From an uncultured Anaerotruncus sp. (GTDB lineage: Bacteria; Bacillota; Clostridia; Oscillospirales; Ruminococcaceae): 18,362 nt of DNA. Position numbers and translations under genes: made by a program. The stretch's first letter is position 1, and each line of letters begins with the position of its first letter. A model generated the notes under the pieces. The model worked only from the letters and a program-made list of their open reading frames with translations, was not told the DNA's origin and did not search any database. The stretch covers positions 1-18,362 of the forward strand of contig CAJUJI010000044.1 of assembly GCA_910586875.1 (NCBI GenBank), written 5' to 3'. This document shows, piece after piece, positions 6,981 to 14,312 of this stretch.

Positions 6981-7778
6981 GTGAAAAAACGATTGGATGT
7001 ACTCCTTGTGGAGCAAGGCTTTTTCCCAAGTAGGGAGAAAGCAAAAGCGGTGATCATGGCGGGACAGGTATATGTCAATCAGCAAAAGTCGGATAAGCCG
7101 GGGATGGAGGTTGACAGCCAGGCACTGTTGGAGGTGCGTGGTGACACGCTCAAATATGTCAGCCGCGGTGGACTAAAGCTGGAAAAAGCGATGCAGCAGT
7201 TTCCCATCCGGTTGGAGGGGAAGATCTGTATGGACATCGGCGCTTCCACCGGCGGCTTTACCGACTGTATGCTGCAAAACGGTGCAGCGCATGTTTATGC
7301 GGTGGACGTCGGTTATGGGCAGCTCGCATGGAACTTGCGCAATGATGAACGGGTGACCAATCTGGAGCGGACCAATATCCGCTATATCACAAAGGAGCAA
7401 ATTTCTGAGCCGCTTGATTTTGTCAGCGTGGACGTTTCGTTTATCTCGCTCAAGCTGGTGTTGCCGGTGGCGGCACTGCTGCTGACCGCACAGGGAGAAG
7501 CGGTTTGCCTGGTGAAACCCCAGTTTGAGGCTGGACGGGAGAAGGTTGGCAAAAAGGGGGTGGTGCGGGAGCGCTCCACCCATGTGGAGGTATTACAAAA
7601 GGCGGTCGGGTATGCGCGGGAAAATGGATTTGCTGTTTGCGGGTTGGATTTTTCTCCGGTCAAGGGGCCGGAGGGAAATATCGAATATTTGATGTATTTA
7701 AAAAAGGATGGTGTGGATATGCTGCCTGAAGAAACTATTGCTGCTTTGGTGAATCAGTCCCATGCCGATCTGGATTAG
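6981..7778 (+). CDS. tlyA: TlyA family rRNA 2'-O-methyltransferase (YqxC-like)
   Basis: An S4 RNA-binding domain (residues about 3-60, starting RLDVLLVEQGFFPSREKAKAVI) is followed by an FtsJ-like Rossmann methyltransferase with the AdoMet-binding motif MDIGASTGGFTDCML (84-98), then VDVGYGQLAW and DFVSVDVSFISLKLVLP. TlyA in mycobacteria methylates 16S and 23S rRNA and confers capreomycin sensitivity; the Firmicutes homolog lies between dxs and argR as here. GTG 6981 is chosen because it follows GGGGAGAGGG and gives the typical MKKRLDVLL start. The 265-residue length is normal. Its stop overlaps the ribosome site of nadK. Confidence 0.92.
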   Translation: MKKRLDVLLVEQGFFPSREKAKAVIMAGQVYVNQQKSDKPGMEVDSQALLEVRGDTLKYVSRGGLKLEKAMQQFPIRLEGKICMDIGASTGGFTDCMLQNGAAHVYAVDVGYGQLAWNLRNDERVTNLERTNIRYITKEQISEPLDFVSVDVSFISLKLVLPVAALLLTAQGEAVCLVKPQFEAGREKVGKKGVVRERSTHVEVLQKAVGYARENGFAVCGLDFSPVKGPEGNIEYLMYLKKDGVDMLPEETIAALVNQSHADLD

Positions 7779-7785
7779 GGGGTGA
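7777..7785 (+). promoter_or_regulatory. Ribosome binding site deciding the nadK start
   Basis: AGGGGGTGA is an eight-of-nine match to the anti-SD complement AGGAGGTGA. It lies five bases before ATA 7791, not before GTG 7782, which is inside the motif. This placement argues that ATA 7791 is the initiation codon of nadK. Confidence 0.55.
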
Positions 7786-8636
7786 GCGCGATAAAAACGG
7801 TTTTGCTAATGCCAAATTTGACGCGGCCAAATACCGGTGAGCTGGTGCGTCGGCTTATTCGCCAGCTGTTGGAATACGGTTATTCACCAATGATGGATGA
7901 GCGGTATACCGGACAATTTGACGGGGTGGAGTATGGCAAATTTGAATCATTGCTCATCGACTGCGATCTTGTGGCGGCGGTTGGAGGAGATGGCACAATT
8001 CTGCACTGTGCCAAACATGCGCTTGTTTATGATAAACCGGTAATCGGCGTGAACACTGGTCGCTTGGGCTATCTGGCACAGATTGAAGCGGATGAACTGC
8101 AACTTTTTTCTCGTCTGCGAACGGGGAATTATCTGCTGCAAAAAAGGATGGTATTGGAGGTTACCTTGGAAGGGGAAACACAGCCGTATTATGCGCTGAA
8201 CGATGCGGTGATCTCCAAAGGCGCTTTAGGGCGGCTGGTGGACTTGGATTTGATTGGAAACGGGCAGCCGATGGGTAGCTATCGGGCAGATGGCATCATC
8301 TTTGCAACACCGACCGGCTCAACTGCTTATTCACTTTCGGCGGGCGGCCCGATTGTAGACCCATCCATCGGCACAATTTTGCTGACCCCTATCTGCCCAC
8401 ATTCACTGAATGACCGTTCCATTCTGTTTTCGCCGGATATGCGCTTACAGGTACGCAGCCGGTTTATCAATAATTCAGACGCAGTGCTGCTAAGTATTGA
8501 TGGGGAGTGCATCGCTACATTGGATAAACAGCGCACCGTTTCGATTCAACGTTCAAAAAAGCAAGCGTTATTTATCAGCTTTGCGGAAAAGGGGTTTCAT
8601 ATGATTTTGGGCAGCAAGCTGGAGTCAAGGGGGTAA
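7782..8636 (+). CDS. nadK: NAD kinase
   Basis: Phosphorylates NAD to NADP in the cytoplasm. It shows the diagnostic VGGDGTIL (67-74 counted from GTG 7782), GVNTGRLGYLA, YALNDAVI and RADGIIFATPTGSTAYSLSAGGPIVDP motifs, including the NDxx and TPTGSTAY nucleotide-binding elements. Length is 284 residues from GTG 7782 or 281 from ATA 7791. The GTG lies inside the Shine-Dalgarno-like AGGGGGTGA, and the next codons ATA AAA ACG GTT would give MKTVLLMPNLTRPN, which is the usual start of clostridial NAD kinases. I list the conventional GTG coordinates but consider initiation at ATA likely. The ATG at 7809 would cut conserved residues. It sits three bases after tlyA and four before argR. Confidence 0.93.
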   Translation: MSAIKTVLLMPNLTRPNTGELVRRLIRQLLEYGYSPMMDERYTGQFDGVEYGKFESLLIDCDLVAAVGGDGTILHCAKHALVYDKPVIGVNTGRLGYLAQIEADELQLFSRLRTGNYLLQKRMVLEVTLEGETQPYYALNDAVISKGALGRLVDLDLIGNGQPMGSYRADGIIFATPTGSTAYSLSAGGPIVDPSIGTILLTPICPHSLNDRSILFSPDMRLQVRSRFINNSDAVLLSIDGECIATLDKQRTVSIQRSKKQALFISFAEKGFHMILGSKLESRG

Positions 8637-8640
8637 GGAA

Positions 8641-9114
8641 ATGAAGGACAAACGACACAGAAGAATTTTGGAGCTAATCTCAGAACGCCCGATTGAAACG
8701 CAGGACGAGCTGCTCAATCTGTTGAGCAGCAGCGGCTTTTCGGTGACGCAGGCGACCGTTTCACGTGATATTAAAGAGCTACGGCTGGTTAAAACACTCA
8801 CGCCGGACGGCAAATATCACTATACCGCACATGCTGCCGCACCCAAAAGCGAAATGTCCAACAAATTCCTGCTTATCTTTTCCGAGTCGGTGAAGGAGAT
8901 TGATTCCGCAGGAAATATGCTGGTAATCCGCTGTCTGACCGGTATGGCAAACGCAGTTTGCGCTGCACTGGATTCTTTGCATTGGAGCGGCGTGGTAGGA
9001 ACGCTAGCGGGCGATGACACAATTTTTATGGTGATGCGGGACGAACACAATGCGCGCGAGCTGGTTTCACAGCTGCGCAAAATGATTACAGACGCACAGA
9101 TACAGTCGTCATGA
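8641..9114 (+). CDS. argR: Arginine repressor ArgR (AhrC)
   Basis: A 157-residue arginine-responsive DNA-binding regulator. The N-terminal winged helix has the family motif TQATVSRDIKELRLVK (36-51). The C-terminal hexamerization and arginine-binding domain includes GVVGTLAGDDTIFMV (117-131) with the Asp pair 125-126 that contacts arginine. ATG 8641 follows AAGGGGGTAAGG. The gene lies between nadK and recN, the same placement as ahrC next to recN in Bacillus. No arginine biosynthesis gene is in the window and I did not find a clear ARG box here, so its targets are elsewhere. Confidence 0.95.
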   Translation: MKDKRHRRILELISERPIETQDELLNLLSSSGFSVTQATVSRDIKELRLVKTLTPDGKYHYTAHAAAPKSEMSNKFLLIFSESVKEIDSAGNMLVIRCLTGMANAVCAALDSLHWSGVVGTLAGDDTIFMVMRDEHNARELVSQLRKMITDAQIQSS

Positions 9115-9123
9115 GGTGAGGAT

Positions 9124-10791
9124 ATGCTTTCTCAGCTATATATCAAAAATATAGCAGTCATCCACGAGGCAACCATCGAGTTTGAACAAGGGCTAAATGT
9201 GTTCACCGGCGAAACCGGCGCAGGCAAAACCATCTTAATTAGTGCAATCAACAGCGTTTTGGGGGAACGGGCCTCCAAGGATATGATCCGTACCGGCGAG
9301 GAGCGGGCGAGTATCTGTGCATTGTTTACCGATATCTCCAAGGCGGCGCTGGAGGCATTGGAGCAAGCGGGCTATCCCTGTGAGGAGGATACCGTGCTCA
9401 TCAGCCGTGAGCTTTCGCTGGATGGGCGGTCCTCCTGCAAAATCAACGGCCGGCCAGCAACGGTTGGCATTTTAAAGTCGGTTTCCGCGTTGCTGATCAA
9501 TGTGCATGGACAACATGATAATCAGCAGCTGCTCTCACCACAAAAGCATTTGGGCTTTATCGACAGCTATGGTGAACTAGAGCAAACGTTGTCGGCCTAT
9601 CAGCAGGCGTATCGCAGCTATGTCCAGGTCAAACGCGAGCTGGATAGCATCAATACCGATGAGGCTCAGAAAGCACATCGGATCGATCTGCTCAGTTACC
9701 AAATCAATGAGATTGATGCCGCAGCATTGCAGCCGGAAGAGGAGGAGGAGCTTCGTGCCCAGCGCAAGCTGATTCAAAATGCGCTAGATATCACATCTTC
9801 GTTGGGGGGCAGTATCACCATCTTGGATGGGGATGGGGAAAATAGCAGCTTGCGTGATCTATTTGCCAATCTGGTAGATCAGATGAGCCAGGCGGCGAAC
9901 TATCTGGAAGAAGCGCAGCCATTGGCTGAGCGGCTGACCGATTTTTCCTATGAGTTAGAAGGGATTTCCAGCGATATTCATAGCCTCTTGGATAATTTTG
10001 AATGTGACCCATCCCAGCTAGACAGCATTGAACGGCGGCTGGACACCATCTATACCTTGAAGAAAAAATATGGTGCAGATATCTCTGCCATTCTAAAGTT
10101 TCGAGAGGATGCAGCGGCTGAATTAGAATCGATAGAAACGTCGGATATGCGGGCAGAAAAGCTGCGTGCACGGCTCAGTGAACTGCTGAAAACAGCAACA
10201 GCGCTGGCGCAGAAGCTATCCCGCCAGCGATTGGAGGCGGCAGAGCGCTTCACAAAGGCGGTGCAGGCGGAACTGGCTTTTTTGGATATGCCATCCGTAA
10301 CCTTATCGGTAAAGCGCATCGAAAAACCGCTCTCGCCGGATGGCGCGGATGAGCTTGAGCTGTTCATTTCGACCAACGTTGGCGAGGAAGCAAAATCTCT
10401 GGCAAAGATTGCCTCTGGCGGCGAGCTGGCACGGATTATGCTTTCCATTAAGAATGTGTTGGCCGACCGCGACCAGATACAGACGATGATCTTTGATGAG
10501 GTGGATACCGGTGTTTCCGGCCGTGCTGCACAGAAGATAGGACGTAAGCTGGCACAGGTGGCAGCAAACCGCCAGGTATTGGTGGTGACCCATCTGGCAC
10601 AGGTGGCATCATTTGCGCGCAACCACCTGCTGATTGCAAAGGCTGCAAAGGGGAACAGGACCTTTACTACAATTACACCACTTACCCGTGAGCAGCGGGT
10701 GAGCGAGCTGGCAAGGATCAGCGGTGGGGAAAATATTAGCGCGCTTGCGTTGGAGCACGCCGAAGAGATGCTACGGGATGCTGGAAATTAG
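9124..10791 (+). CDS. recN: DNA repair protein RecN
   Basis: SMC-like ATPase acting early in double-strand-break repair. The 555-residue protein begins with LYIKNIAVIHEATIEFEQGLN and Walker A GETGAGKT (29-36), has a coiled-coil arm in the middle third, the ABC signature ASGGELARIMLSIK (about 427-440) and Walker B MIFDEVDTGVSG (about 455-466) followed by VVTHLAQVASFA. The start ATG 9124 has AGGTGAGG upstream that overlaps the argR stop. It is the last gene of the dense block; no terminator hairpin is visible before the tyrS promoter, so some read-through is possible. Confidence 0.97.
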   Translation: MLSQLYIKNIAVIHEATIEFEQGLNVFTGETGAGKTILISAINSVLGERASKDMIRTGEERASICALFTDISKAALEALEQAGYPCEEDTVLISRELSLDGRSSCKINGRPATVGILKSVSALLINVHGQHDNQQLLSPQKHLGFIDSYGELEQTLSAYQQAYRSYVQVKRELDSINTDEAQKAHRIDLLSYQINEIDAAALQPEEEEELRAQRKLIQNALDITSSLGGSITILDGDGENSSLRDLFANLVDQMSQAANYLEEAQPLAERLTDFSYELEGISSDIHSLLDNFECDPSQLDSIERRLDTIYTLKKKYGADISAILKFREDAAAELESIETSDMRAEKLRARLSELLKTATALAQKLSRQRLEAAERFTKAVQAELAFLDMPSVTLSVKRIEKPLSPDGADELELFISTNVGEEAKSLAKIASGGELARIMLSIKNVLADRDQIQTMIFDEVDTGVSGRAAQKIGRKLAQVAANRQVLVVTHLAQVASFARNHLLIAKAAKGNRTFTTITPLTREQRVSELARISGGENISALALEHAEEMLRDAGN

Positions 10792-10794
10792 TGC

Positions 10795-10828
10795 TTGTTA
10801 TTTATGGGGGTGCGTGCTATAATATAAT
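10795..10828 (+). promoter_or_regulatory. SigA-type promoter for tyrS
   Basis: TTGTTA (10795-10800), a 17-bp spacer and TATAAT (10818-10823) preceded by TGC form a nearly ideal extended -10 promoter. A second TATAAT overlaps at 10823-10828. Start of transcription would be near 10830-10835, leaving about 35-40 bases before ATG 10870. Confidence 0.8.
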
Positions 10829-10869
10829 GCACACCGAGTACCAAATGAAAAAATAAAGGAGAAAGATCG

Positions 10870-12093
10870 ATGACAGTATTTGAAGAATTAACCAGACGCG
10901 GACTTGTCGCGCAGATGACCCATCCGGAAAAGATTGCGGACCTTTTGGACCATGAAAAGGTCACCTTCTATATCGGGTTTGATGCGACAGCGGACAGCCT
11001 GCATGTCGGTCACTTTCTTCAATTGGTAGTTATGGGGCATTTACAGCGCGCAGGGCATCAGCCAATCGCGCTTTTGGGCACTGGCACAACGATGGTAGGC
11101 GATCCAACCGGCAAAACCGATATGCGCAAGATGTTGACGCCAGAGGAGATTAACCATAATGCGGAGTGCTTTAAACGCCAGATGGAGCGTTTTCTGGATT
11201 TTTCAAACGACCGTGCGCTGATGTTGCGCAATGGAGATTGGCTGTTAAAGCTCAATTATATTGACTTTTTGAGGGAAGTGGGGGTACATTTCTCGGTCAA
11301 TCAGATGCTTACCGCAGAGTGCTTTAAAACACGTTTAGAACGTGGGCTTTCGTTCATTGAGTTTAACTATATGCTGATGCAGAGCTATGACTTCCTGCGG
11401 CTGCATCAGGAGCGCAACTGCCGGATGCAGCTGGGCGGCAACGACCAGTGGGCGAATATCCTGGGCGGTATAGAGCTGACCCGCAAGGTGACTGGTGATG
11501 AGGTTTACGGCATGACCTTCACCCTGCTCACCACCAAAGAGGGGAAAAAGATGGGTAAAACCGAGAACGGTGCTGTCTGGCTTGATCCGGAAAAGACCTC
11601 AGCATACGAGTTTTTCCAGTATTGGCGCAATGTTGCGGATGATGACGTTGTGCGCTGTCTGAAGCTGTTGACCTATCTGCCGATTGAGGAAATCGAAGCG
11701 ATGGAAAGCTGGGAGGGCAGTCAGCTTAACCGGGCGAAGGAAATGCTTGCGTATGAGCTTACAAAGATGGTACATGGCAAGGAGAATGCGGACAAGGCAC
11801 TGGAGGCGGCTAAGGCAGTATTCGGCGCAGGCAGCCACAGCGATCATATGCCTTCTACCACCCTCACAGCAGAGGATTTCACCGATGGCAGCATCGGTGT
11901 GTTGGACTTACTGGTAAAATGTGGTCTGACCCCGTCAAAGGGGGAGGCGCGCCGGCTGATTCAACAGGGCGGCATCTCGATTGACGATCAGAAAATTTCG
12001 GATGTGGCAGCAATGGTGGCACAGCAGGCTTTCGAGAAGGGCTATCTGATTGTGAAAAAAGGTAAGAAGGTCTACCACAAGGTTTTGATTTAA
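10870..12093 (+). CDS. tyrS: Tyrosyl-tRNA synthetase
   Basis: Class Ic aminoacyl-tRNA synthetase charging tRNA-Tyr. The 407-residue protein shows FYIGFDATADSLHVGHFLQ with the HIGH-like HVGH (45-48), the tyrosine pocket segment EFNYMLMQSYDFLRL, GGNDQWANI, and the KMSKS-like KKMGKT (226-231). A C-terminal S4 RNA-binding domain spans about 340-400 (LDLLVKCGLTPSKGEARRLIQQGG). ATG 10870 follows AAAGGAGA. In many Firmicutes tyrS is under T-box control; the leader here is too short for that. Order, length and motifs are those of a full active enzyme. Confidence 0.97.
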   Translation: MTVFEELTRRGLVAQMTHPEKIADLLDHEKVTFYIGFDATADSLHVGHFLQLVVMGHLQRAGHQPIALLGTGTTMVGDPTGKTDMRKMLTPEEINHNAECFKRQMERFLDFSNDRALMLRNGDWLLKLNYIDFLREVGVHFSVNQMLTAECFKTRLERGLSFIEFNYMLMQSYDFLRLHQERNCRMQLGGNDQWANILGGIELTRKVTGDEVYGMTFTLLTTKEGKKMGKTENGAVWLDPEKTSAYEFFQYWRNVADDDVVRCLKLLTYLPIEEIEAMESWEGSQLNRAKEMLAYELTKMVHGKENADKALEAAKAVFGAGSHSDHMPSTTLTAEDFTDGSIGVLDLLVKCGLTPSKGEARRLIQQGGISIDDQKISDVAAMVAQQAFEKGYLIVKKGKKVYHKVLI

Positions 12094-12105
12094 TGATTAC
12101 CATTT

Positions 12106-12130
12106 CCCTCGCTTCTAATGGGAGCGGGGG
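12106..12130 (+). terminator. Hairpin between tyrS and leuA, possible terminator
   Basis: CCCTCGCTTC (12106-12115) and GGAGCGGGGG (12121-12130) pair over ten positions with two G-U pairs and a five-base loop. The following ATTTCGTTGT is only a weak T-tract, so termination may be partial. No convincing leuA promoter lies between it and 12163, so leuA may depend on read-through from tyrS. Confidence 0.5.
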
Positions 12131-12162
12131 ATTTCGTTGTAAAAGAAAGGTGTGTGGAAAAG

Positions 12163-13686
12163 ATGGGGCGAAAGATACAAATATTAGATACCACCCTGCG
12201 GGATGGGGAACAGGCGCCCGGCTATGGGATGAACCTGAATGAAAAGCTGGAGATGGCGCGCCAGTTGGAGCGTTTGGGGGTGGATATCATTGAGGCGGGC
12301 TTTCCGGTCTCCTCTCCAGAGGATTATGAGGCGGTCCAGCAGATCTCCCGTTTGGTAAAAAAATCGGTGGTTGCGGGATTTTCGCGCTGTGTGCAGGAGG
12401 ATATTCGGCGTACCTGGCAGGCGATCCAGGAGGCGGAAAAGCCGCGCATTCATATTTTTATCGCAACCAGTGAAATCCATATGCAGTATAAGCTAAAGCT
12501 GTCGCCAGAGGAGGTGCTTGCCAAAATCACCGAATCGGTGGCGCTGGCACGCAGCCTATGCGCTGATGTGGAATTTTCAGCAGAGGATGCGACCCGCAGC
12601 GATCGGGCGTTTTTGGCAAAGGCGCTGAATACCGCAATAGAAGCGGGCGCAACGGTTGTGAACATCGCGGACACGGTGGGGTATATCACACCGGATGAAA
12701 TGTTCCGCTTGGTGCAGTATTTAAAGGAACAGCTGTGTAATCCTCAAATTCCGCTGTCGGTGCATGTGCATAACGACCTTGGCATGGGGGTAGCGAATAC
12801 CTTAGCGGCCATCCGCGCCGGTGCGGATCAGGTGGAATGTACAATCAACGGAATCGGCGAGCGAGCGGGAAACGTTGCTTTGGAAGAAGTGGTCATGGCA
12901 CTGCATACCCGCTATGACTATTTCCAATGTGACACCAACATCAACACCAGTCAAATTTACCGCACCAGTAAGCTGCTTGCAACGGTTACAGGTGTTGGAT
13001 TACCGCCGAACAAACCGATTGTTGGCAAGAATGCGTTTGCACATGAGAGCGGTATTCATCAGCATGGCGTGCTCGCATCACCGCTCACCTATGAAATTAT
13101 GAAGCCAGAGGAAATTGGCATCTATCAAAACCGGATGGTGCTGGGCAAGCATTCCGGCCGGCACGCATTTGTAGAGCGGGTTGCAGAGCTGGGATACTTG
13201 ATACCAGAAGCCTCATTGGATAAAGCATTTGCACGCTTTAAGCTGTTGGCTGAGCGCAAGAAGGACATCACGGACAAGGATATTGAAGCGGTACTGGGTT
13301 CGTCCGCGGTGTTGGGTGTCAAAGAAACCTATGCGCTCAAGAGCTTTGTTATCAACAGCGGTACGGTCATCTCTGCGACGGCAGTGGTGCGGCTTGTGCG
13401 GGATGATGGGGAAGAATTTGAGCATGTAGCACGTGGTGAAGGCCCGATCGACGCGGCCTTTAAAGCGATCGATCGGATTGTAAAGATGGACAACAAGCTG
13501 CAAAACTGGACCATTCAAGCGGTTACGGAGGGTGAAGATGCGCTGGGCGAAGCGGTGAGCAAAATTACCTGCAACGGCCGGCCGGTTACAGGACGCGGAC
13601 TATCGCCAGACATTTTGGAGGCAAGTATGCGTTCTTACATCAATGCAATCAACAAAGCGATTATGTTGGAACCACAGCGCACATAA
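12163..13686 (+). CDS. leuA: 2-isopropylmalate synthase
   Basis: First committed enzyme of leucine synthesis: acetyl-CoA plus 2-oxoisovalerate to 2-isopropylmalate. The 507-residue protein has the HMGL-like TIM barrel with DTTLRDGEQAPG (9-20), the metal-binding HVHNDLG (H201, H203) and CTINGIGERAGN, a linker with KNAFAHESGIHQHG and LGKHSGRHA, and a C-terminal LeuA allosteric domain (about 385-507) with GEGPIDAAFKAIDRIV. The last motif and length favour LeuA over homocitrate or citramalate synthase. ATG 12163 gives the typical MGRKIQILDTTLRDGEQ start; an in-frame upstream ATG at 12118 lies in the preceding hairpin and has no ribosome site. GTG 12154 after AAAGAAAGG is an alternative. No leuB, leuC or leuD is next to it. 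Confidence 0.94.
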   Translation: MGRKIQILDTTLRDGEQAPGYGMNLNEKLEMARQLERLGVDIIEAGFPVSSPEDYEAVQQISRLVKKSVVAGFSRCVQEDIRRTWQAIQEAEKPRIHIFIATSEIHMQYKLKLSPEEVLAKITESVALARSLCADVEFSAEDATRSDRAFLAKALNTAIEAGATVVNIADTVGYITPDEMFRLVQYLKEQLCNPQIPLSVHVHNDLGMGVANTLAAIRAGADQVECTINGIGERAGNVALEEVVMALHTRYDYFQCDTNINTSQIYRTSKLLATVTGVGLPPNKPIVGKNAFAHESGIHQHGVLASPLTYEIMKPEEIGIYQNRMVLGKHSGRHAFVERVAELGYLIPEASLDKAFARFKLLAERKKDITDKDIEAVLGSSAVLGVKETYALKSFVINSGTVISATAVVRLVRDDGEEFEHVARGEGPIDAAFKAIDRIVKMDNKLQNWTIQAVTEGEDALGEAVSKITCNGRPVTGRGLSPDILEASMRSYINAINKAIMLEPQRT

Positions 13687-13707
13687 AGCAGATTTTGGAT
13701 AGAGATA

Positions 13708-13740
13708 AAACGGCACATGGAAATTTTCCATGTGCCGTTT
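13708..13740. terminator. Perfect bidirectional terminator between leuA and the Cys-rich gene
   Basis: AAACGGCACATGGAAA (13708-13723) and TTTCCATGTGCCGTTT (13725-13740) are perfect complements. The plus-strand read ends in GTTT and the minus-strand read ends in TTTTAT, so it can stop both leuA and the convergent gene at 13758-14096. Confidence 0.88.
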
Positions 13741-13757
13741 GTGCAGTTGTAGTTGTT

Positions 13758-14096
13758 TTAGCAGCCTTTGCCTTTGGGGAGCTGCCCCTTGCGATGTACA
13801 CAGTAAAGATCCTTGCAGCAGAGCCAGCGCGGATGGGAAAAATCTGGCCAGAAGGTATTGCGGCAATTTGCCGGATATAACCCACAGCACCCATTTTGGT
13901 CACAGCATATCCGTAGCGGGCGCTCTGGCGTTTCCTCAATGGGGTACCAAACACCATTGTCACAGGTACAATTTCCGTTGCAAGGACAACCGCTTACTGG
14001 CCGGATTTTGCATTCATCGCTGCAAGAGGGCTTATGCTTTCTTCTGCAATTGCAGCAGTGGCAGCAACACATATTGTTACAGCAGCACGACATCAT
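13758..14096 (-). CDS. Cysteine-rich small protein, function unknown
   Basis: I do not recognise this family. The 112-residue protein contains 24 cysteines by my count (about one in five residues), starting MMSCCCNNMCCCHCCNC, followed by a basic stretch (RRKHK), CPCNGNCTC, a Pro/Trp/Tyr-containing middle (GVWYPIEETPERP), CCDQNGCC, WLCCKDLYC and a basic Gly/Lys tail ending in Cys. There is no signal peptide or membrane segment. The density and CC/CxC spacing suit metal binding or disulfide cross-linking, as in metallothioneins or some spore-coat or exosporium proteins; this is inference. Support for the minus strand: AAAAGGTG six bases before ATG 14096, a CTGACA-17-TATGAT promoter just upstream, and a shared terminator directly after the stop. 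It diverges from spoIIGA. Confidence 0.65.
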   Translation of the reverse strand: MMSCCCNNMCCCHCCNCRRKHKPSCSDECKIRPVSGCPCNGNCTCDNGVWYPIEETPERPLRICCDQNGCCGLYPANCRNTFWPDFSHPRWLCCKDLYCVHRKGQLPKGKGC

Positions 14097-14125
14097 TCAT
14101 CACACCTTTTTTCGTTATTCAATAT

Positions 14126-14154
14126 ATCATACACACAGCTTTTGAAATTGTCAG
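14126..14154 (-). promoter_or_regulatory. SigA-type promoter for the Cys-rich gene
   Basis: On the minus strand CTGACA (14154-14149) is followed after exactly 17 bp by TATGAT (14131-14126). Transcription would start near 14119 and leave about 20 bases before ATG 14096. This is a vegetative-type promoter rather than an evident sporulation sigma site. Confidence 0.6.
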
Positions 14155-14180
14155 CACCAGCGGTCTATAGCCGGCTGACA
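14149..14180. other. Inverted repeat overlapping the Cys-rich gene -35
   Basis: TGTCAGC (14149-14155) and GCTGACA (14174-14180) are perfect 7-base complements 18 bases apart. The left arm covers the minus-strand -35 element, so a dimeric regulator binding here could control the Cys-rich gene. A palindrome of this length may also be chance. Confidence 0.3.
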
Positions 14181-14250
14181 GTCGCTGTTCCTTCCTATTC
14201 TATGCAAGCCCCTGATATCTTGCTCATAGAGAATCTTTTTGTCCCCGCGC

Positions 14251-14286
14251 TTTCGACAAAAAGAAATCTTGTCCCAAATTTATAAT
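14251..14286 (+). promoter_or_regulatory. Spo0A-dependent spoIIG-type promoter
   Basis: The reverse strand of 14251-14260 reads TTTGTCGAAA, a perfect Spo0A box. Inside it, TCGACA (14253-14258) resembles a -35 hexamer and is followed by TATAAT (14281-14286) after 22 bp. B. subtilis spoIIG is known for the same 22-bp spacing with Spo0A site 2 over the -35. Partial 0A-like TTTGTCCCC also occurs at 14238-14246. Transcription should start near 14293. Confidence 0.75.
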
Positions 14287-14300
14287 AGAATCAAAGCATT

Positions 14301-14308
14301 GGGGGTGG
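14301..14308 (+). promoter_or_regulatory. Ribosome binding site deciding the spoIIGA start
   Basis: GGGGGTGG lies four bases before ATC 14313, where the conserved SpoIIGA N-terminus begins. No ATG, GTG or TTG in the correct frame lies between a stop at 14286 and GTG 14331, and GTG 14331 has no ribosome site. Confidence 0.55.
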
Positions 14309-14312
14309 TCCT

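Noticed and set aside
10792..10869. T-box leader for tyrS
   Set aside because: Too short, and no specifier or T-box core sequence is seen.
12118..12162. N-terminal extension of leuA from ATG 12118
   Set aside because: The added 15 residues are encoded by the hairpin, have no ribosome site, and are absent from the LeuA family start.
13730..14170. Plus-strand open frame, also Cys-containing, opposite the Cys-rich gene
   Set aside because: Its start lies inside the leuA terminator, it has no ribosome site, and the minus-strand frame has a promoter, ribosome site, terminator and a regular CC/CxC pattern.
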